From the NCBI RefSeq assembly GCF_022201045.2, contig NC_068558.1, positions 6,415,501 to 6,479,500 of the forward strand: a DNA stretch of 64,000 bases, written 5' to 3'. The notes under the pieces were generated by a model. The model did not search any database, was not told the DNA's origin, and saw only the letters and a program-made list of their open reading frames with translations. Position 1 is the first letter of the stretch. Each line of letters begins with the position of its first letter. Shown in pieces: positions 12,623 to 25,210 of this stretch. This DNA comes from Citrus sinensis. Its lineage: Eukaryota; Streptophyta; Magnoliopsida; Sapindales; Rutaceae. The position numbers were made by a program, and so were the translations under genes.

Positions 12623-13779
12623 AAAACCAAGTTAATTTTTTTTTTTAAGAAAAAAAAGTATGAACTTTTGAATTTGCAACAGGGAAGACTCAAAGAGACT
12701 TCATTTTGTATTTCGCCGAAGGAAGAATCTTTCATAATCTCAATATTCAGTATCTAAAATGGGCTGCACATTTTTTTTTTTTAATGCGATGGGCTGCTCT
12801 GAGTCAAAATGTTTTCGTTTTTCTTTTTTAAAATCATTGTGTTTAGGTGGGGGAGTCTAGCTGGGGTTATGGAATATTTTGGACTATCTAAGCTAAATTT
12901 ATTAAAAATTATTTTGTAACTCATATAATTAATATTTATAAATTCACGCTTGAATAAATAAGAAGACTAAATTCACTCTATAATTAAAGAAGCAAATAAC
13001 CTTATAATATATTTGTGGGGGTTCAAACTACTGCCCTCCAACAGTCCTAACCACTTATCCTTTTAATCCCAACTTAACCAAATTTAAAATTTATTTTAGG
13101 TTTCAATTTTGTTCGGGTAAATTTATTTAAGGTTTCAGTTTAGTTCAGGTTGACCTTAAAAATTATTGTCTCAAGATCGATCAAGTTGATTAATGGGTAC
13201 AGATTTAATTCGAATTGAATAATCAACTCAATTGGATTGAAAAGAAAGAAATAATATTAACAATCCAATCGTAATTAAAAGTTTCACGCAAAGTCACAAC
13301 CAGAAACACAGTTGCAACCTTTTCTTCTTCTTTGGTTGCCAAATCCTTGGCATCTGCGGGCAAAAAACAACTTCTTCTTCTTTGACGTTGCAATTTTAAT
13401 TAATAGTTAATTTCAGTTAATTGTTCATTAATCTTTCATACTAATTGTTAAATATAAAACGCTTAGTTGTTAATTACTTAATTTTGGATAGGATTTGATA
13501 AATAATGAATTTATTTGCTGATTAGTTTTTTTTTTTTTTAATTTGAGAGAATAAATTTATAGGATTGCAGTTTATAACTTAAAATGAACCCGAATTTTTA
13601 ACACAAACCAAACTAAAGCGAAAATTAAAATGTCCACGGTCCACCCCCCCTAATTAAAAGGCTTCTCTAGAATTTCACAAAATTAATTGCTAGTATCTTT
13701 TTCTTTTTCTTAAATGTTTGGATAGGAATTACCTCAAAAAGACATTTAAGATTAGTCAAGTTATGCCACAATATTTAAA
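12623..13779. other. Upstream region of the BASS gene, intergenic
   Basis: AT-rich with several poly-A/T runs; no coding frame recognised. The first few hundred bases are the presumed BASS promoter and 5' UTR. Confidence 0.55.
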
Positions 13780-16060
13780 ACATGTCCATTGCATTTATGA
13801 TATTTCAGGATTTGTTAGTTAGTTAGATGGTGTTCAGGCTTTCTCAAAGATTGATTTGTGCAGTGGATATCATCATATCAGAATTAAGTCGGAGAGATAA
13901 GTGGAAGACAGTGTTTCAAGACGAAGGAAGGGTTGTATGAGTATTTTGAGATGCCATTCAGGTTATCAAATGCGTCAAGTGCTTTTATGCGTTTAATGAA
14001 TTAAGTTCTTAATTTTTATTTTTTTTTGCAAATTTGTTGTAGTGTATTTTGACAATATTTTGATTTATTCTATTGACGTAGAGACACAATTAGAGCATCT
14101 AAGAATGATTATGGAGGTGTTGGGAAAGAATAAGCTTAACATTAATCTAAAAAAAGTGTAGCTTTTTGCCGAGTAATATGGACTCTCTGGCTTTTATAGT
14201 TGGTGTAGTTGGAATTCGATCTATTGAGTTGAAGATACAAACTTTTAGAGAAAGGCCTGTTCCCAAGATTATGGGTGAAGTAAGGAGCTTTCACGAGTGG
14301 GTGACATATTGTAGGAGATTTATTCACAGTTTTAACACTATAACTGCATCTATTACGAAATGCTTAAAGAAAGGAAAGTTCAAATAGAGAGACGAGTAAG
14401 AAGTTTTGCTTTATTGAAGGAGAAGTTGTATATCGCTTCTATGTTAGCCTTACCAAACTTGGACAAGTTGTTTAAGATCAATTGTGATGTTTCTGATAAG
14501 GGTATAAGGACTATTCTTTCTCAAGAGGGCCAACCAATTAAGTATATGAGCGAGAAGTTGAACGAGGCACGTTAAAAGGGGTCTATGTAGGACCAAGGGT
14601 TTATATTGTCCTTAGGGCATTGAAGTCATAGGAACCTTACTTGATTAAGACGGAGTTCATGTTTTACAGTGATCATCAAGCATTGAAGTACTTTAATAGC
14701 CAACAAAATCTGAGCAAGTTATGTACAAGATAGGTGAGTTATAAGCAAAATTTAACTTTTATTTCGAAGCACAAGTCTACATAATAAAATGACATAAGTG
14801 GTAAGTAGACGGACAATGTTATTAGTAACTCTAGTTAATAATTGGTTCTAAATACTTGAAGGAGTTGTACACTGATGATGAAGAGTCTGCGCATATTTGG
14901 GATCAGAGTACCAATAATCATAATGCGGAAGACTTCCTCATACAAGATGTATATGTTCAAGGCTAATTAGTTATGTGTGCCTTGTAATTCTTTAAAAGAG
15001 CATATTATTTGTGAGTTGCATAAAGGTGATTTAAGCGATCATGTTGTTCGAGATAAGAGTAAAGCACTTGTCGAATAATGACATTATTAGCTACAATTAG
15101 ATAGAGATGTGCACAAGATTATAAACATAATTACATGTTTTGAAGAATATTTGGTTAGATTTATCTATGGATTTTGCGTTGAGATTACCTCATACAACGA
15201 CTGATCGAGACTTTATATCAGTTGTTGTCGATAGATTTTTAAAATGGCGTAATTTATTGCTTGTAAGAAGACTGAAGATATTGCTTTAGTGGCGCATCTA
15301 TTTCCGAGAAATGGTGAGTTTACATGATATTCCAAAGATTATTACTTCTGATAGGGATGTTAAGTTCATCAGTAAATTTTGGCGGCATATGCATAATAAT
15401 TTTGTTACACAATTGCAGTTTATTAATGTTTTTCATCATTAGACAAATGGATAAATGGAAGTTGTCAATAGAACTCTAGATAATATGTTGTGTTGTGTTT
15501 GTGGTAACAACCAATGAAATTGGGACACTACATGCCTTATAGGTCGAGTTCACTTAAAATAACATGGTGAATCGATCTACTGGTAAGACTCCTTTTGAGA
15601 TTGTCTATACATGTTCCCCGTGCTGTGTTTATGATCTGGCTATCATACCAATAATAGTTGGAGGAAACAAAACAACAGATAATATGGCAAAAAAAGCTTC
15701 GCAAATTCATGCTGAGGTGCGAGCTCACTTGGAGGCTGCCAATGCTAAGTACAAGGCTGATGCAAACCAACATCGACGTAAGAAAATGTTTCAAGAGAGT
15801 GATTTGGTGATGGCGCATTTGTGGTATAGCCATTTTCCTGGCATTTGCAATAAATTAGAAAAGCAGAAGTATGGTCCATTTCTTGAGCAAGGCAGATTAA
15901 TGATAGCGCTTGGGTGCTCCAGCTACCGGACAATTAGAATATCTCTCACTCTTTTCATTGTGACTGATCTATTTGGATATCATTCGGATGATGAGAAGTT
16001 ATATAAGCCTAACTCAAGGATGAGCTCTTTTCCAAGTGATGGTACTAATGTAGGATAGTT
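13780..16060 (+). pseudogene. Decayed Ty3/gypsy retrotransposon pol
   Basis: Plus-strand fragments in the correct order but in different frames and broken by many stops. Reverse transcriptase comes first (LDGVQAFSKIDLCSGYHHIR-like text near 13824-13880). The RT/RNase H connection follows (14360-14575, with NLDKLFKINCDVSDKGIRTI). Then come integrase remnants (about 15160-15540) and an integrase C-terminal portion starting with VNRSTGKTPFEIVYT (15564-16058). The order RT, RNase H, integrase identifies Ty3/gypsy, probably a chromovirus-like lineage. Compared with the block at 28.6-32.7 kb it is older, with dozens of lesions. No intact frame remains. Confidence 0.8.
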
Positions 16061-16329
16061 GTATAAGATGAGTTGGGTATTTTTTGAAGGTATAACTTGG
16101 GTTAAAGGTATCCGTTTTTAGTGTATTATTGTTTCGAAGTTTACAATGATACGAATCAAACCTAAGTAACATAAGTTGTTTTGCCTTGAGGTCAAGCCAA
16201 AAGGTCCATTTTTTCTAGTTATTTTTAATTTTAAGTTATTCTTTTACTTTTCTTATTACTTTAAAGATTTTTATCTTTTTTTTTAGATATCGAATATGGG
16301 TGCTATTTGTTTTTTTTTCTTATTTAGAT

Positions 16330-16530
16330 TAGGAAAATTTATTATTAAATAATATTTTGAATTTGCTTATTTTGATAAATTTGCAGTATGTAGATTAATA
16401 TAAAAAGGGAGCCCAAAACCCTAGTCTTCTTCGTTCAGAAAATTTTCCATAATAGTTTCATTATTTAGAAACTTAGATTATGTAATCTATCAGTTTTTTA
16501 AGTTTTTACATAATTGGTACTAGGACAATG
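16330..16530 (+). mobile_element. Possible LTR end with primer-binding-site-like sequence
   Basis: Downstream of the decayed pol, a stretch with TATAAAAAGGGAGCCC (near 16399) runs into TTGGTACTAGGAC (near 16518). The latter resembles the tRNA-Met primer-binding sequence TGGTATCAGAGC of gypsy elements. It may be the LTR of the same element or of a second copy. No matching 5' LTR was found, so boundaries are approximate. Confidence 0.3.
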
Positions 16531-18115
16531 AAAGTAGATTGATAGGATAGATAGACGTTAGATATTGTTTTAGCATTGAATGAAGCCAACGCAATTATAT
16601 TACACTCTAATCAAAGTGTAATTAGATCTTATTCTAATTTAAACAATTCAATGAGGTTTTAACAATGCTTAAAAGAGAGATTATATGACATTCTAATGCA
16701 AATGACTTTATGAGAAAGATTTTAATAAATAATCCCGAAAGAATTATAAAAGAGGCATTTTTATTGAATAATTAATGTTGAAGTTATGAAAACAATAACC
16801 AAACTTTTCTATTTATAATAGAATAAACTGACATCTCTAAATTAACTTAAAAAGAGAAATTAACTGAGAAATATAATAGAAATAAAATACTAAAACATAT
16901 ACCATAGTTGACTAAAAAATAAGAAATATCAAAATATCTAAAATAATAAAATTCTAAAATAATCTTTTACATCAATATTAATTTAAGTTACAAAAAGATA
17001 AACGAAAATCATTTATTTCTTTGCAATTTCCTTTCATCAATCAGAACATTACCTTCACTAACTCTATTTATATTGGTCACATATCTAGAGATGGTCAACG
17101 GGCAAAGGAAAGTCAATGCATGCTCATGCTCGTGTCATGCCGTGTTCACCATGTGTTTCATACCTTGTCGTGCCATGCGTAATTTTTTTTTTTCCTTAGG
17201 CTTAGGCCGTTACTCGTGCTGTGAGCTATGCCATGCTGTGCCTACGAAAAAAATACGATAAGCTTTTATTTTTTTTATTTTTTTAAGAGGACATGTCAAG
17301 TTGTTGACATACTTTTTTTTGTTTCAAGCCTATATAATTTTTTGGGTCCATATGTCTTTAGTCAAATTAAAATATAATAAAAAATTCAAAACTTAAGTTC
17401 ATATTCAATAATAATAAACTAATAATATTAAGAGAATATAATATTAATTACTAAGTTAGACCCTATGGTATTAGAATTATTTTTTAATACTTAACAACAA
17501 CAATAACAAAATTTTTTTAAGGGTTAACTTAATTGTTAACTTGGACTTATATAGAATCATAGATCATTATTCATAATAACATTAAAACATATTTATAAAA
17601 TCATGATATTTATAATTTTATTTATTAAAATCATGATAGCAATTATTCATTTAATAAATTATAAACAAAATCAATTACAGTGTTTTTAAACTAAGAATTC
17701 AATGAATTTTAAAAATTTTTTGCTAATAAAATATATTGAAAGATTCATTTTCAAGTTATTTGTAAAATCATAAAATTTTAACCTTACTTTAGTTTAAAAA
17801 AAAAATAAAACGTGCTTATTGCAGATCTTTTGACGTCTGTGTTTTAACATATCTCTAATTATATCGTACTTTTAAAGCCTACTTGCTTAAAATTGCACAG
17901 TTCGCATGCATGTCGTGCCGCATTGTGTGCCCTACCAAAATGTCTTTGTGTCGTGTCATGTTGTACGGACAAGTATTGTGCTCGTGTCATGCCACGTGCC
18001 GCCCGACTCGTTGGTTATGTCTACATATATCCACCTGATTTTTTTTATTATTACAGTTTTGTGGGGAATAAATTTATATTTTTTATTTTTTATTCAGGTA
18101 CACTTTTAGTTGGAC
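16531..18115. other. AT-rich intergenic DNA with two GC-richer patches
   Basis: Two patches (about 17095-17255 and 17895-18010) are unusually rich in CGTGCC/CATGCC words in otherwise very AT-rich DNA. Both contain GCTCGTGTCATGCC (17128-17141 and 17980-17993). Short coding frames in them are compositional and not protein-like. Such CGTGCC-rich subterminal patches are reminiscent of hAT-type transposon ends, but no terminal inverted repeat or target duplication was identified. Confidence 0.35.
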
Positions 18116-18119
18116 AAAA

Positions 18120-18225
18120 TTGCAAGAGAAAGAAGACGTGTACAAGAGCCAAAAGTGTACTACATGGGGCAGCTAGAATTTTGATTGTTCCAAGATATTC
18201 ACAATGGAAACGTCTTAATTAATTA
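18120..18225 (-). pseudogene. Relic copy of BASS exon 4
   Basis: The plus-strand text here matches the plus-strand text of BASS exon 4 (11512-11639) at roughly 80 percent over about 100 bases. Shared blocks include ACAAGAGCCAA, GTACTAC, TACATG-GGCAG, TTTTGATTGTT-CAAGATATTCACAA and GGAAA. A ~10-bp gap lies in the middle, and the match fades at the exon edge. The orientation is the same as the parent gene, about 6.5 kb away. No other BASS exon is seen nearby, so this is a fragment and not a second gene. Confidence 0.65.
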
Positions 18226-20410
18226 ATATGCACCAAAAACAACAAACACAAATTTAATTATTCAATTACGGGATCTTGTTCTCTATGACTTGATAAGATT
18301 TTGATTTGAATTCCCGAAACAACCAATAAATCTCTGTTTGCTACCCGTTGAGGGCACGTACGTTGCTGCTCATAATTCTCCAATCTAAACGCTGGATAAT
18401 ATGTTTTCTTGTTCCCTACTGCCTGCTTCCTCTTGCGTCCATTATTTGTCGGCACCGGCCGGAGACAAACAATAAAAGTCATTTGGATTCATGCCTTTGT
18501 TATTTTCAAATTACAAAAATTTGTGACTATTGTCAAGTCAATAATATATGATTCCAATAATTGTTTTTTTTTTTTTTTCACTGTCTTAAATTAAATGATT
18601 GAGGTTTTCTTTTTCTTTTTAATTTTTTTTTTCAAATTGACACACACTACACGAAACTCAAACCCAAGACTTATATCTTAATAAGGCTGCCTACCAATAA
18701 TCAGTAGAACTTGACCTTAATCTCTAAGTAATTGAGTTTATATGCACTTTTACCAATTAATATTTGGCCGTATTTTTACTAATTTATTGAAGGGATTATT
18801 GAAAACTGTGTGTTCTATCTATCCAAAAAAATTCTTCTATTATCTATTGGTTGAACGAATCATATGTACTGTACTTATAAGTTGGATGTCATTGTTACAC
18901 CTAACAAATGAATTAAAAAATTATATGGACACAAAAAAGATGACCAATCTAACCCAACACAAGTCTTATTTTATTGAAAATCTTTGAATGTAAAACAAAA
19001 TATTTTTAATCATATGTTAACTAAAAACGGTTTATCGTCTACGTAATCTAATCATATTAGAACTCATCTAAAATTATAATAATCTTTCTTTCGCTTTATT
19101 AGGTCATAATAACCTTAATCAGTCCACTTGCAATCTCAATCCAAAGCGTGAGAAGCTGCATCTTCCTTTGCTTGTGGGTACAAGCGACCTCCCTTCCTGG
19201 AAGTTGGACTCGGAGCGTGTGTCGATTTTTAATTGGACAGTTTCTCCAAAATGGCCCACGACAGTCTGTCACCTTTTGGGTCCAAAAATCCAATTAAGGT
19301 TAACCCAATAATTACCGGGTCACCGACCCCAGCAAACTCGCTTGTTCGCTCGGACTCGCTCAGAAAACTCACTGACCCGCGCAGGTACCCAAACCTTTCT
19401 GGAATTTGAAGTCACGACAAAAGCCAATCACACAACAAAGTCACGCCAAGTCACCAACGCAGTTCTCCCACATGTCACTCCAAAGCTATCCTCTTGCCTC
19501 CACGTGTACTCTTCATCAATGAGAATCAAAATTATTCATCAACTTCAATATCCAATAGAGATTAAGGTCCCGTTTGGATCAAAGTACTGTAGTTTAGTGA
19601 AAAAAATTATAATTATCAAATAAAAATTAATAATATATAATAAATATAAATTTTTAAAAATAATTTTGATAAATTATTAAAAAAATAATATATTTTTTTA
19701 TTATATAAGTAAAAAATCATATCAATATATTTTACAAGATACAACAATTAGTGTTTACCAAAACTATAACTGCCCAACTTCAATTTTAAATACACCATAA
19801 GTTGTAATCGTAATACATATTTAATTATAAAATTATATAATTGAACTTTCTCATATTTTACTGAAAAAATAATGGTATACTATAGATACTAGTGTAATTT
19901 TTAAAAGCTAATTATTATTTTTACATTAATTCACCATCTAATTTCTAGGCATTAGTGTTATATGAAAAATGTTGGTTTGTTAGCGTAATATATCAAAAAT
20001 GAATTATAATATAAGGACCTCTCTAAGTTACGTTAAATTTAACATACAATCAGTGATATTACTAGCTGACCAATAAATACATGCCACGTATACATAATAA
20101 TGATAAAATAGAACTGATTTAAACGGTTGGAGGCCAGTCACTTAAAAAAAAGTCAGCACAGGAGACTAGCTTCTACAGCCGGTTGTCTCTGCTATCACTG
20201 TTCTGGTATCACCAATGACTCAATCCTTCCCATTGAGTTAGAATCCAGATTTTTGCAAGCTCAAATCCTTCCCTGCTACTGCTAAAACCAAAACCCACGT
20301 CAATGATAATCATCATCATTACATTGAAAAATGAACACAATCTCTTCATCATCATCATTCAAATCCAACTTCAAAGTAAGAGTTTTTATTCGATTACAAA
20401 TAAAACCCAG
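18226..20410. other. Intergenic DNA, no gene recognised
   Basis: Several small frames exist (e.g. 19342-19623) but none has a recognisable domain. GC content rises around 19140-19520 without a clear product. A MITE-like stretch is listed separately at 19567-19803. Confidence 0.45.
19567..19803. mobile_element. Possible degraded MITE
   Basis: The stretch starts with GGTCCCGTTTGGAT and ends near a loosely complementary region. Its very AT-rich interior resembles the interior of the clear inverted-repeat element at 58635-58887 (runs of TTGATAAATTATT and ATTTACC-AA). Terminal repeats are weak, so this is only a candidate relative. Confidence 0.25.
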
Positions 20411-20950
20411 ATGGGAAATCCAACTTGGAGACTGCAAAATCAGTTTCTAGTTGTGATTCTTCTCCTCCCTTGGCCATTTTCTTCGAGTCCAAATAGAACC
20501 CATCAAGAAATCGATTCTAAAGAAAATTCTAGATATGGGTATGTTTTTGCTTTTGTTCCTATTGTCGTTGTTTCCTCGAAATCAAAGTTGAAGTCGAAAT
20601 CTAAGTTATTTTCTTCGCTGTTGAGTTCTCCGAGTTCATGGATGGATTCACCTTCTTCTCTGCCGTTTCTGCCAGGGAGAAAGGGCTGTTTTTAATGTTC
20701 TCCAAAGAGTGCTTCGAAGAAAAAGAGCAGGGAAAGTCCAATTCCTGGTGATGATCTTGATGGGGGTATAAAGAACGATGAGTTCTTGTCGGATTTGAGT
20801 ACTTTTTTTTGTTAAATAGTAGGAAAAGATAATGCAGAAGACATTGAAGGAGAAAGAAAATGGGCGGAGAAGACTATCAAATGGGCAAACCAATTTAGTC
20901 AGTTTCCCGTCCATACAACTTTTGGACAAATTAAACATCAACCGTTAGAT
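20411..20950 (+). pseudogene. Possible relic of an unrecognised gene
   Basis: From the ATG at 20411 the frame reads a hydrophobic, signal-like stretch (VVILLLPWPFSSS), then Ser/Lys-rich sequence to a stop at 20693. Protein-like sequence continues in the same frame past that stop (ASKKKSRESPIPGDDLDGG). In a second frame it goes on as acidic/basic helical sequence (ERKWAEKTIKWANQF) to about 20950. The pattern looks like a coding region broken by one stop and a frame change. I do not recognise the family, and chance cannot be excluded. Confidence 0.3.
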
Positions 20951-21479
20951 TAGATTTTAACACTTTGAGTGGCCAAGATTTTTCAGATTGTATGTTACAT
21001 TAAACGTAACTTAGGGATTGCCATAATATTAATAAACCCGAAAAAATCGTAAAATGCCGCATTTTAAAAATAAAAATAAATGGCTGCTTTGGTTACAGGA
21101 CGGTGCTTGTGCCTAACAATTTGCACGCTTTGCTTTGTGACTTCATCCATAATCATCATCATCCTGCTTGTCACGCCAAAAAATGCCCCTCAGCCACGTC
21201 TCCTTCAAAACCCACGGTAACGACACCGTTTTTAACAGTGGCAAGAATTGTAAAAACGACTGACCATCAAACGTTAAAGAAAATACGAATCAAGGTTTTA
21301 TTTAATATCGTTAATTGAAATCAGAGTTGTTGCCTTTTGCTTTGTCTCTCCTCTCTCATCTACCAGTCTTCACCTCTTTAATTTTTGTTTGTCCTCTATT
21401 ATTTTCTCCCCGATTTTCTCAGTGACCTAACGGGGATTGGAAGCATTATCCTTTTTTTTTTTGGTTCTTATTATTCTCA
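20951..21479. other. Promoter and 5' UTR region of the TVP38-like gene
   Basis: No coding frame. The last ~150 bases are pyrimidine-rich (CTCTCCTCTCTC-like), as is common in plant 5' leaders. Confidence 0.45.
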
Positions 21480-24400
21480 ATGACTTATTATGAGGATGAT
21501 GAGGTGGTGCCGGAGTTAACGCTGAGAATAGACATTGATGAAAATAATAATAATAATAAAGGGGACTACTTGAAATTGAGAGAATATGAAGAGGGGGAGC
21601 CTGGTTCACCAAGAAGATGGAGTTGCGGGAAAGTATGGTACTGGGTCAAGTTAGCTTTTTTTCTAACTTCTGTAGGTTTATTGGCTGCCGTTTTTATCAA
21701 ATGGGTTGGTCCTTTTTTCATGGATAAGGTCAGTTTGTTTATAATTTTTTCAAAACTTTATGTGTGCATGTGATTGTGTATGTATTTGGGATTCTTTGCT
21801 TGTTAAAATTTTGCGCTTAAGCTTATTATTATTTTTAATGAATTTCATCTTTCTTTTTTCTTGCGGGTTTTGTATTGCTATCAGTTTATTGATTTTGTTT
21901 TGGATTATTCCTGTGTTTCGTATTCTGGATTGATAATTTTCTCTGAATTTTGAAATTCATTAGGTTACATAATTTATATGCGAGTATAGTTATTATGTTT
22001 TGAACCATCGGTTATGTTAGGTTTCATGGTATTGTTTTGCCAATTTTATTAACACAGTCAGTTTCTAATTAATTGGAAGGAGTTTGTGGCTTTTATGATG
22101 TCTATGTATCACCAGAATTGAGTGGTTTTGTTTTTGTGGGTTTTAGGCATATCTATATACTGAGGTTTTCGGCTTTGTTTTCCGATGGTTGGACCTTTCT
22201 TCAAGGTTATAATTATCATTACTGGACACTCATGCTATTGCAGTTAGGAATTAGGTTGTATGTATCTTGTTAGGTCAACTGTGTTTTGTTCTGTGTTTAA
22301 TTAGAGTTTCAGAAAAATGTGGTTTAGTTATGTGGCAATTACTGTGATAGTGGGCTTGGTATTGTTAACTTTTGACTCTACTGTCGGTCTATTTTCTTCT
22401 TCTCAACCCCTTTCAGAGGCTGCATGTTGATTCACAATTTTTGAGGCTCCTGGGTACTTTTGCCTTGTGCACTGAATATTCTGTATTCTATTTGTTTTCC
22501 ATTAAAGCATGGTGTTCTGGTCTATGTTCCACGAAAGCAGGGTGTTCTGGTTTATGTTCCCTATTAATGCTTGTAGTATTGATGGTTGCTGCTGTTGTTT
22601 TGAGTTTTGAGTATTGACCTAAATGAATTAATATGACATGGTGTGAACTGGGTAGCAATGTGGGACTTTAGTAGTAATGGGTTCATATCATATGTTAGAG
22701 ATGTGAATCAATATGGTAATTTTTTTAAATGTACTAAACTTTTACTGAGAGTAGTAGCTAATTTTTGTGTAAAAGTAAAACCAGGAATGTTGGTAGACTA
22801 CATAATTGATGCAGCCATCAGGGTGGACGTGGGACTTTTTACTAGCTTGGATATATGTGGTTTTGTTTGGAATTGTGATGTAATTATGCATTACAGTTAT
22901 CTCAGCTGGTTGAGAAATATATCCTTGTTAGAACTTGTTTTGATGTCAACCTTATACTTTTCTTAATCGTAGTTTGTTTACTTAAGCCAGTTGATGATCA
23001 TATGCTCGCTTAATAATTATAGGACATGGTTGGTGAAAATTATGGGATTGACATTCATGAACTGTGGCTGAAATATTTGAATCCATTTTTCCTTGGACTG
23101 ACATATTATACTTATACCAGCAGGAAAATGCTACAACATAGTTAATATCTTGTGTAGTATATATGTGCATCAGTTGATGTTTTCCTTTGGGACTCTACCT
23201 AATCTGACTGCCAAACTTTTCAGGAGGTTATCCCAATAATAAACTGGGAGACAACAACGTTTAGTACCCCAGTGCTGGCTGTTCTGGTTTTTGCTTCAGT
23301 GGCATTATTCCCCACCTTACTTTTACCATCTTCACCCTCTATGTGGGTGGCTGGGATGACATTTGGTTATGGCTTTGGATTTCTACTAATTATGTCAGCT
23401 GTTGCTGTGGGCATATCACTTCCGTATTTCATTGGTTCTCACTTCCTTCATAGAATTCAAGTATGTATCATTGCCAAAATTGATTTGTGAATTATTTGTT
23501 TGCAAAACTCTTTATTTCTATCTGAACCAATTTTTGATCCTTACGTAGGGTTGGTTAGAGAAGTATCCAAAGAAAGCTGCTATCCTAAGAGCTGCTGGTG
23601 AAGGAAACTGGTTTCATCAGTTCCGTACTGTAGCCTTGATCAGGATTTCTCCTTTCCCATATATTATATATAATTACTGTGCTGTGGCGACGCATGTTAA
23701 GTATGGTCCATACTTCTTGGGTTCATTGGTCGGGATGGTCCCTGAAATTTTCGTTACAATATACACGTATGTATTCGGTCTTCCCATCTTATTTACATAA
23801 TCTGCCCCGTTCAGTTTTTGTTTTGAAAACATTTTCTTATTCTCTTACCCTGTTGCATAGTACGACATGCATGTAGACAAATCTCAGACAAATAGATTCA
23901 TGCATAAAAGCTCCATGCGAGTACTGTTTCTTGCTGCATTGACTAGGCTTGTCATAACCATGTTCCATGTTTGAACTTCTATGCTGATCCTCAGAAAGAT
24001 ATAATATTTTCATATTAAAGACAATTTGTTGCCTGATGCTTGTTTATCGCCATGTTCAATCCAAATTCGGTTCTTGTTCTAAATTGTTGGCTGATTTATT
24101 GAACCTCCATGTCAACCTGTGGAACAGGTAACATGTTTTCTTATTAAAGTCATTTTTTTAAATGCTGGTTTGGTGGTGTATTCAATCAATCTGCAAGCAG
24201 TTGCAATCTTTTTCTTATGTCCATGCAGCGTCCTAAGAAAGCCTTTCATTAAGTCAAAACTTTGATTGCTATTGCCTATACTTGTATCAGTGCATGCATA
24301 CCCAAATTCATTCTAGAAACCAAATTGACCTTTTAGGAGACGCACATGGAACTGCCCTGGACAGTGAAATTGCTCAAGGGGAAATCAAAAAGAAAAGTTG

Positions 24401-25210
24401 GAATTAGCTTTTAATGTTCTTCAAAGGAAAATAGCAAGCCAGTACTTGTTGGTTAAATATCTTCCAAATGATATAGTCAGTTTCATAACCTTGAACAAAA
24501 CTTTTAGTTTTGTGAGCTTGAAGTTGATTGCTTCTCTGTGATAACTAGTTTGCTGAAAATCCCAATTGGTATAGTCCTCATGGTCTTTTGAATTTGAAGA
24601 TTCCATGAATAACGTTTTGTCCTGAGTTATCAAAGGAGCAGCTATTGAAACTGCACGACCTAGTTTTCTATCGGAGGAAAGGCTATAATAGCACCTGGAA
24701 ATGCTTGTATTTTTACATTTTTGGGTTAAATCCCAAAATATGTTCTCTAAATGAGTTATTAATTGATGAGGTCATATGAATGTTAACTTGTACAGCAGCT
24801 GTGTTCAGTGTCAATGTTTGGCTTTTTCCCTTTGAAGTCCAACATTTGGTTAACCTTTTTAAAAAAAAAAAAAAAAATCTCTCTTTAAAGAACTTGTTTC
24901 TTGTGTAATAGAAATGCTTAAATGTATTTTTCTCTGATAACACGGTACAATTGTTGGATGCGTAAGGCAGGCCTTGAGAGGCATATGTCTTTGAATTTCA
25001 ACGAATTCATCGGGATCTTGTTGTTGCAGTGGGATCTTGATACGTACCTTGGCAGATGCTTCACACGAACACCACTTCCTTTCAGCCCCACAGATCATTT
25101 TAAATGTTCTTGGATTTGCTGCATCTGTTGCTGCCACTATTTTCTTCACAGTGTATGCAAAAAGGCAGCTCAAGATATTGCAGGGAGAAGGAGAATCTCT
25201 ATTGCAGTAG
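21480..25210 (+). CDS. TVP38/TMEM64 family (SNARE-associated Golgi, VTT domain) membrane protein
   Basis: Four coding exons, 21480-21728, 23224-23460, 23549-23766 and 25030-25210, with GT-AG introns, encode 294 residues. An acidic cytosolic N-terminus with a poly-Asn run is followed by a first membrane segment (about residues 53-78, [20 protein letters not shown]). The VTT/DedA-like domain comes next: hydrophobic segments around [19 protein letters not shown] and [20 protein letters not shown], then the family signature [19 protein letters not shown] and [18 protein letters not shown] last membrane segment precedes a short basic tail. VTT proteins (yeast Tvp38, TMEM41B, VMP1) are endomembrane proteins, some being lipid scramblases; the exact role of the plant member is not known. 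In Arabidopsis a member of this family (At4g22850) lies beside BASS6, matching this neighbourhood. Introns 1 and 3 exceed 1 kb. Confidence 0.9.
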
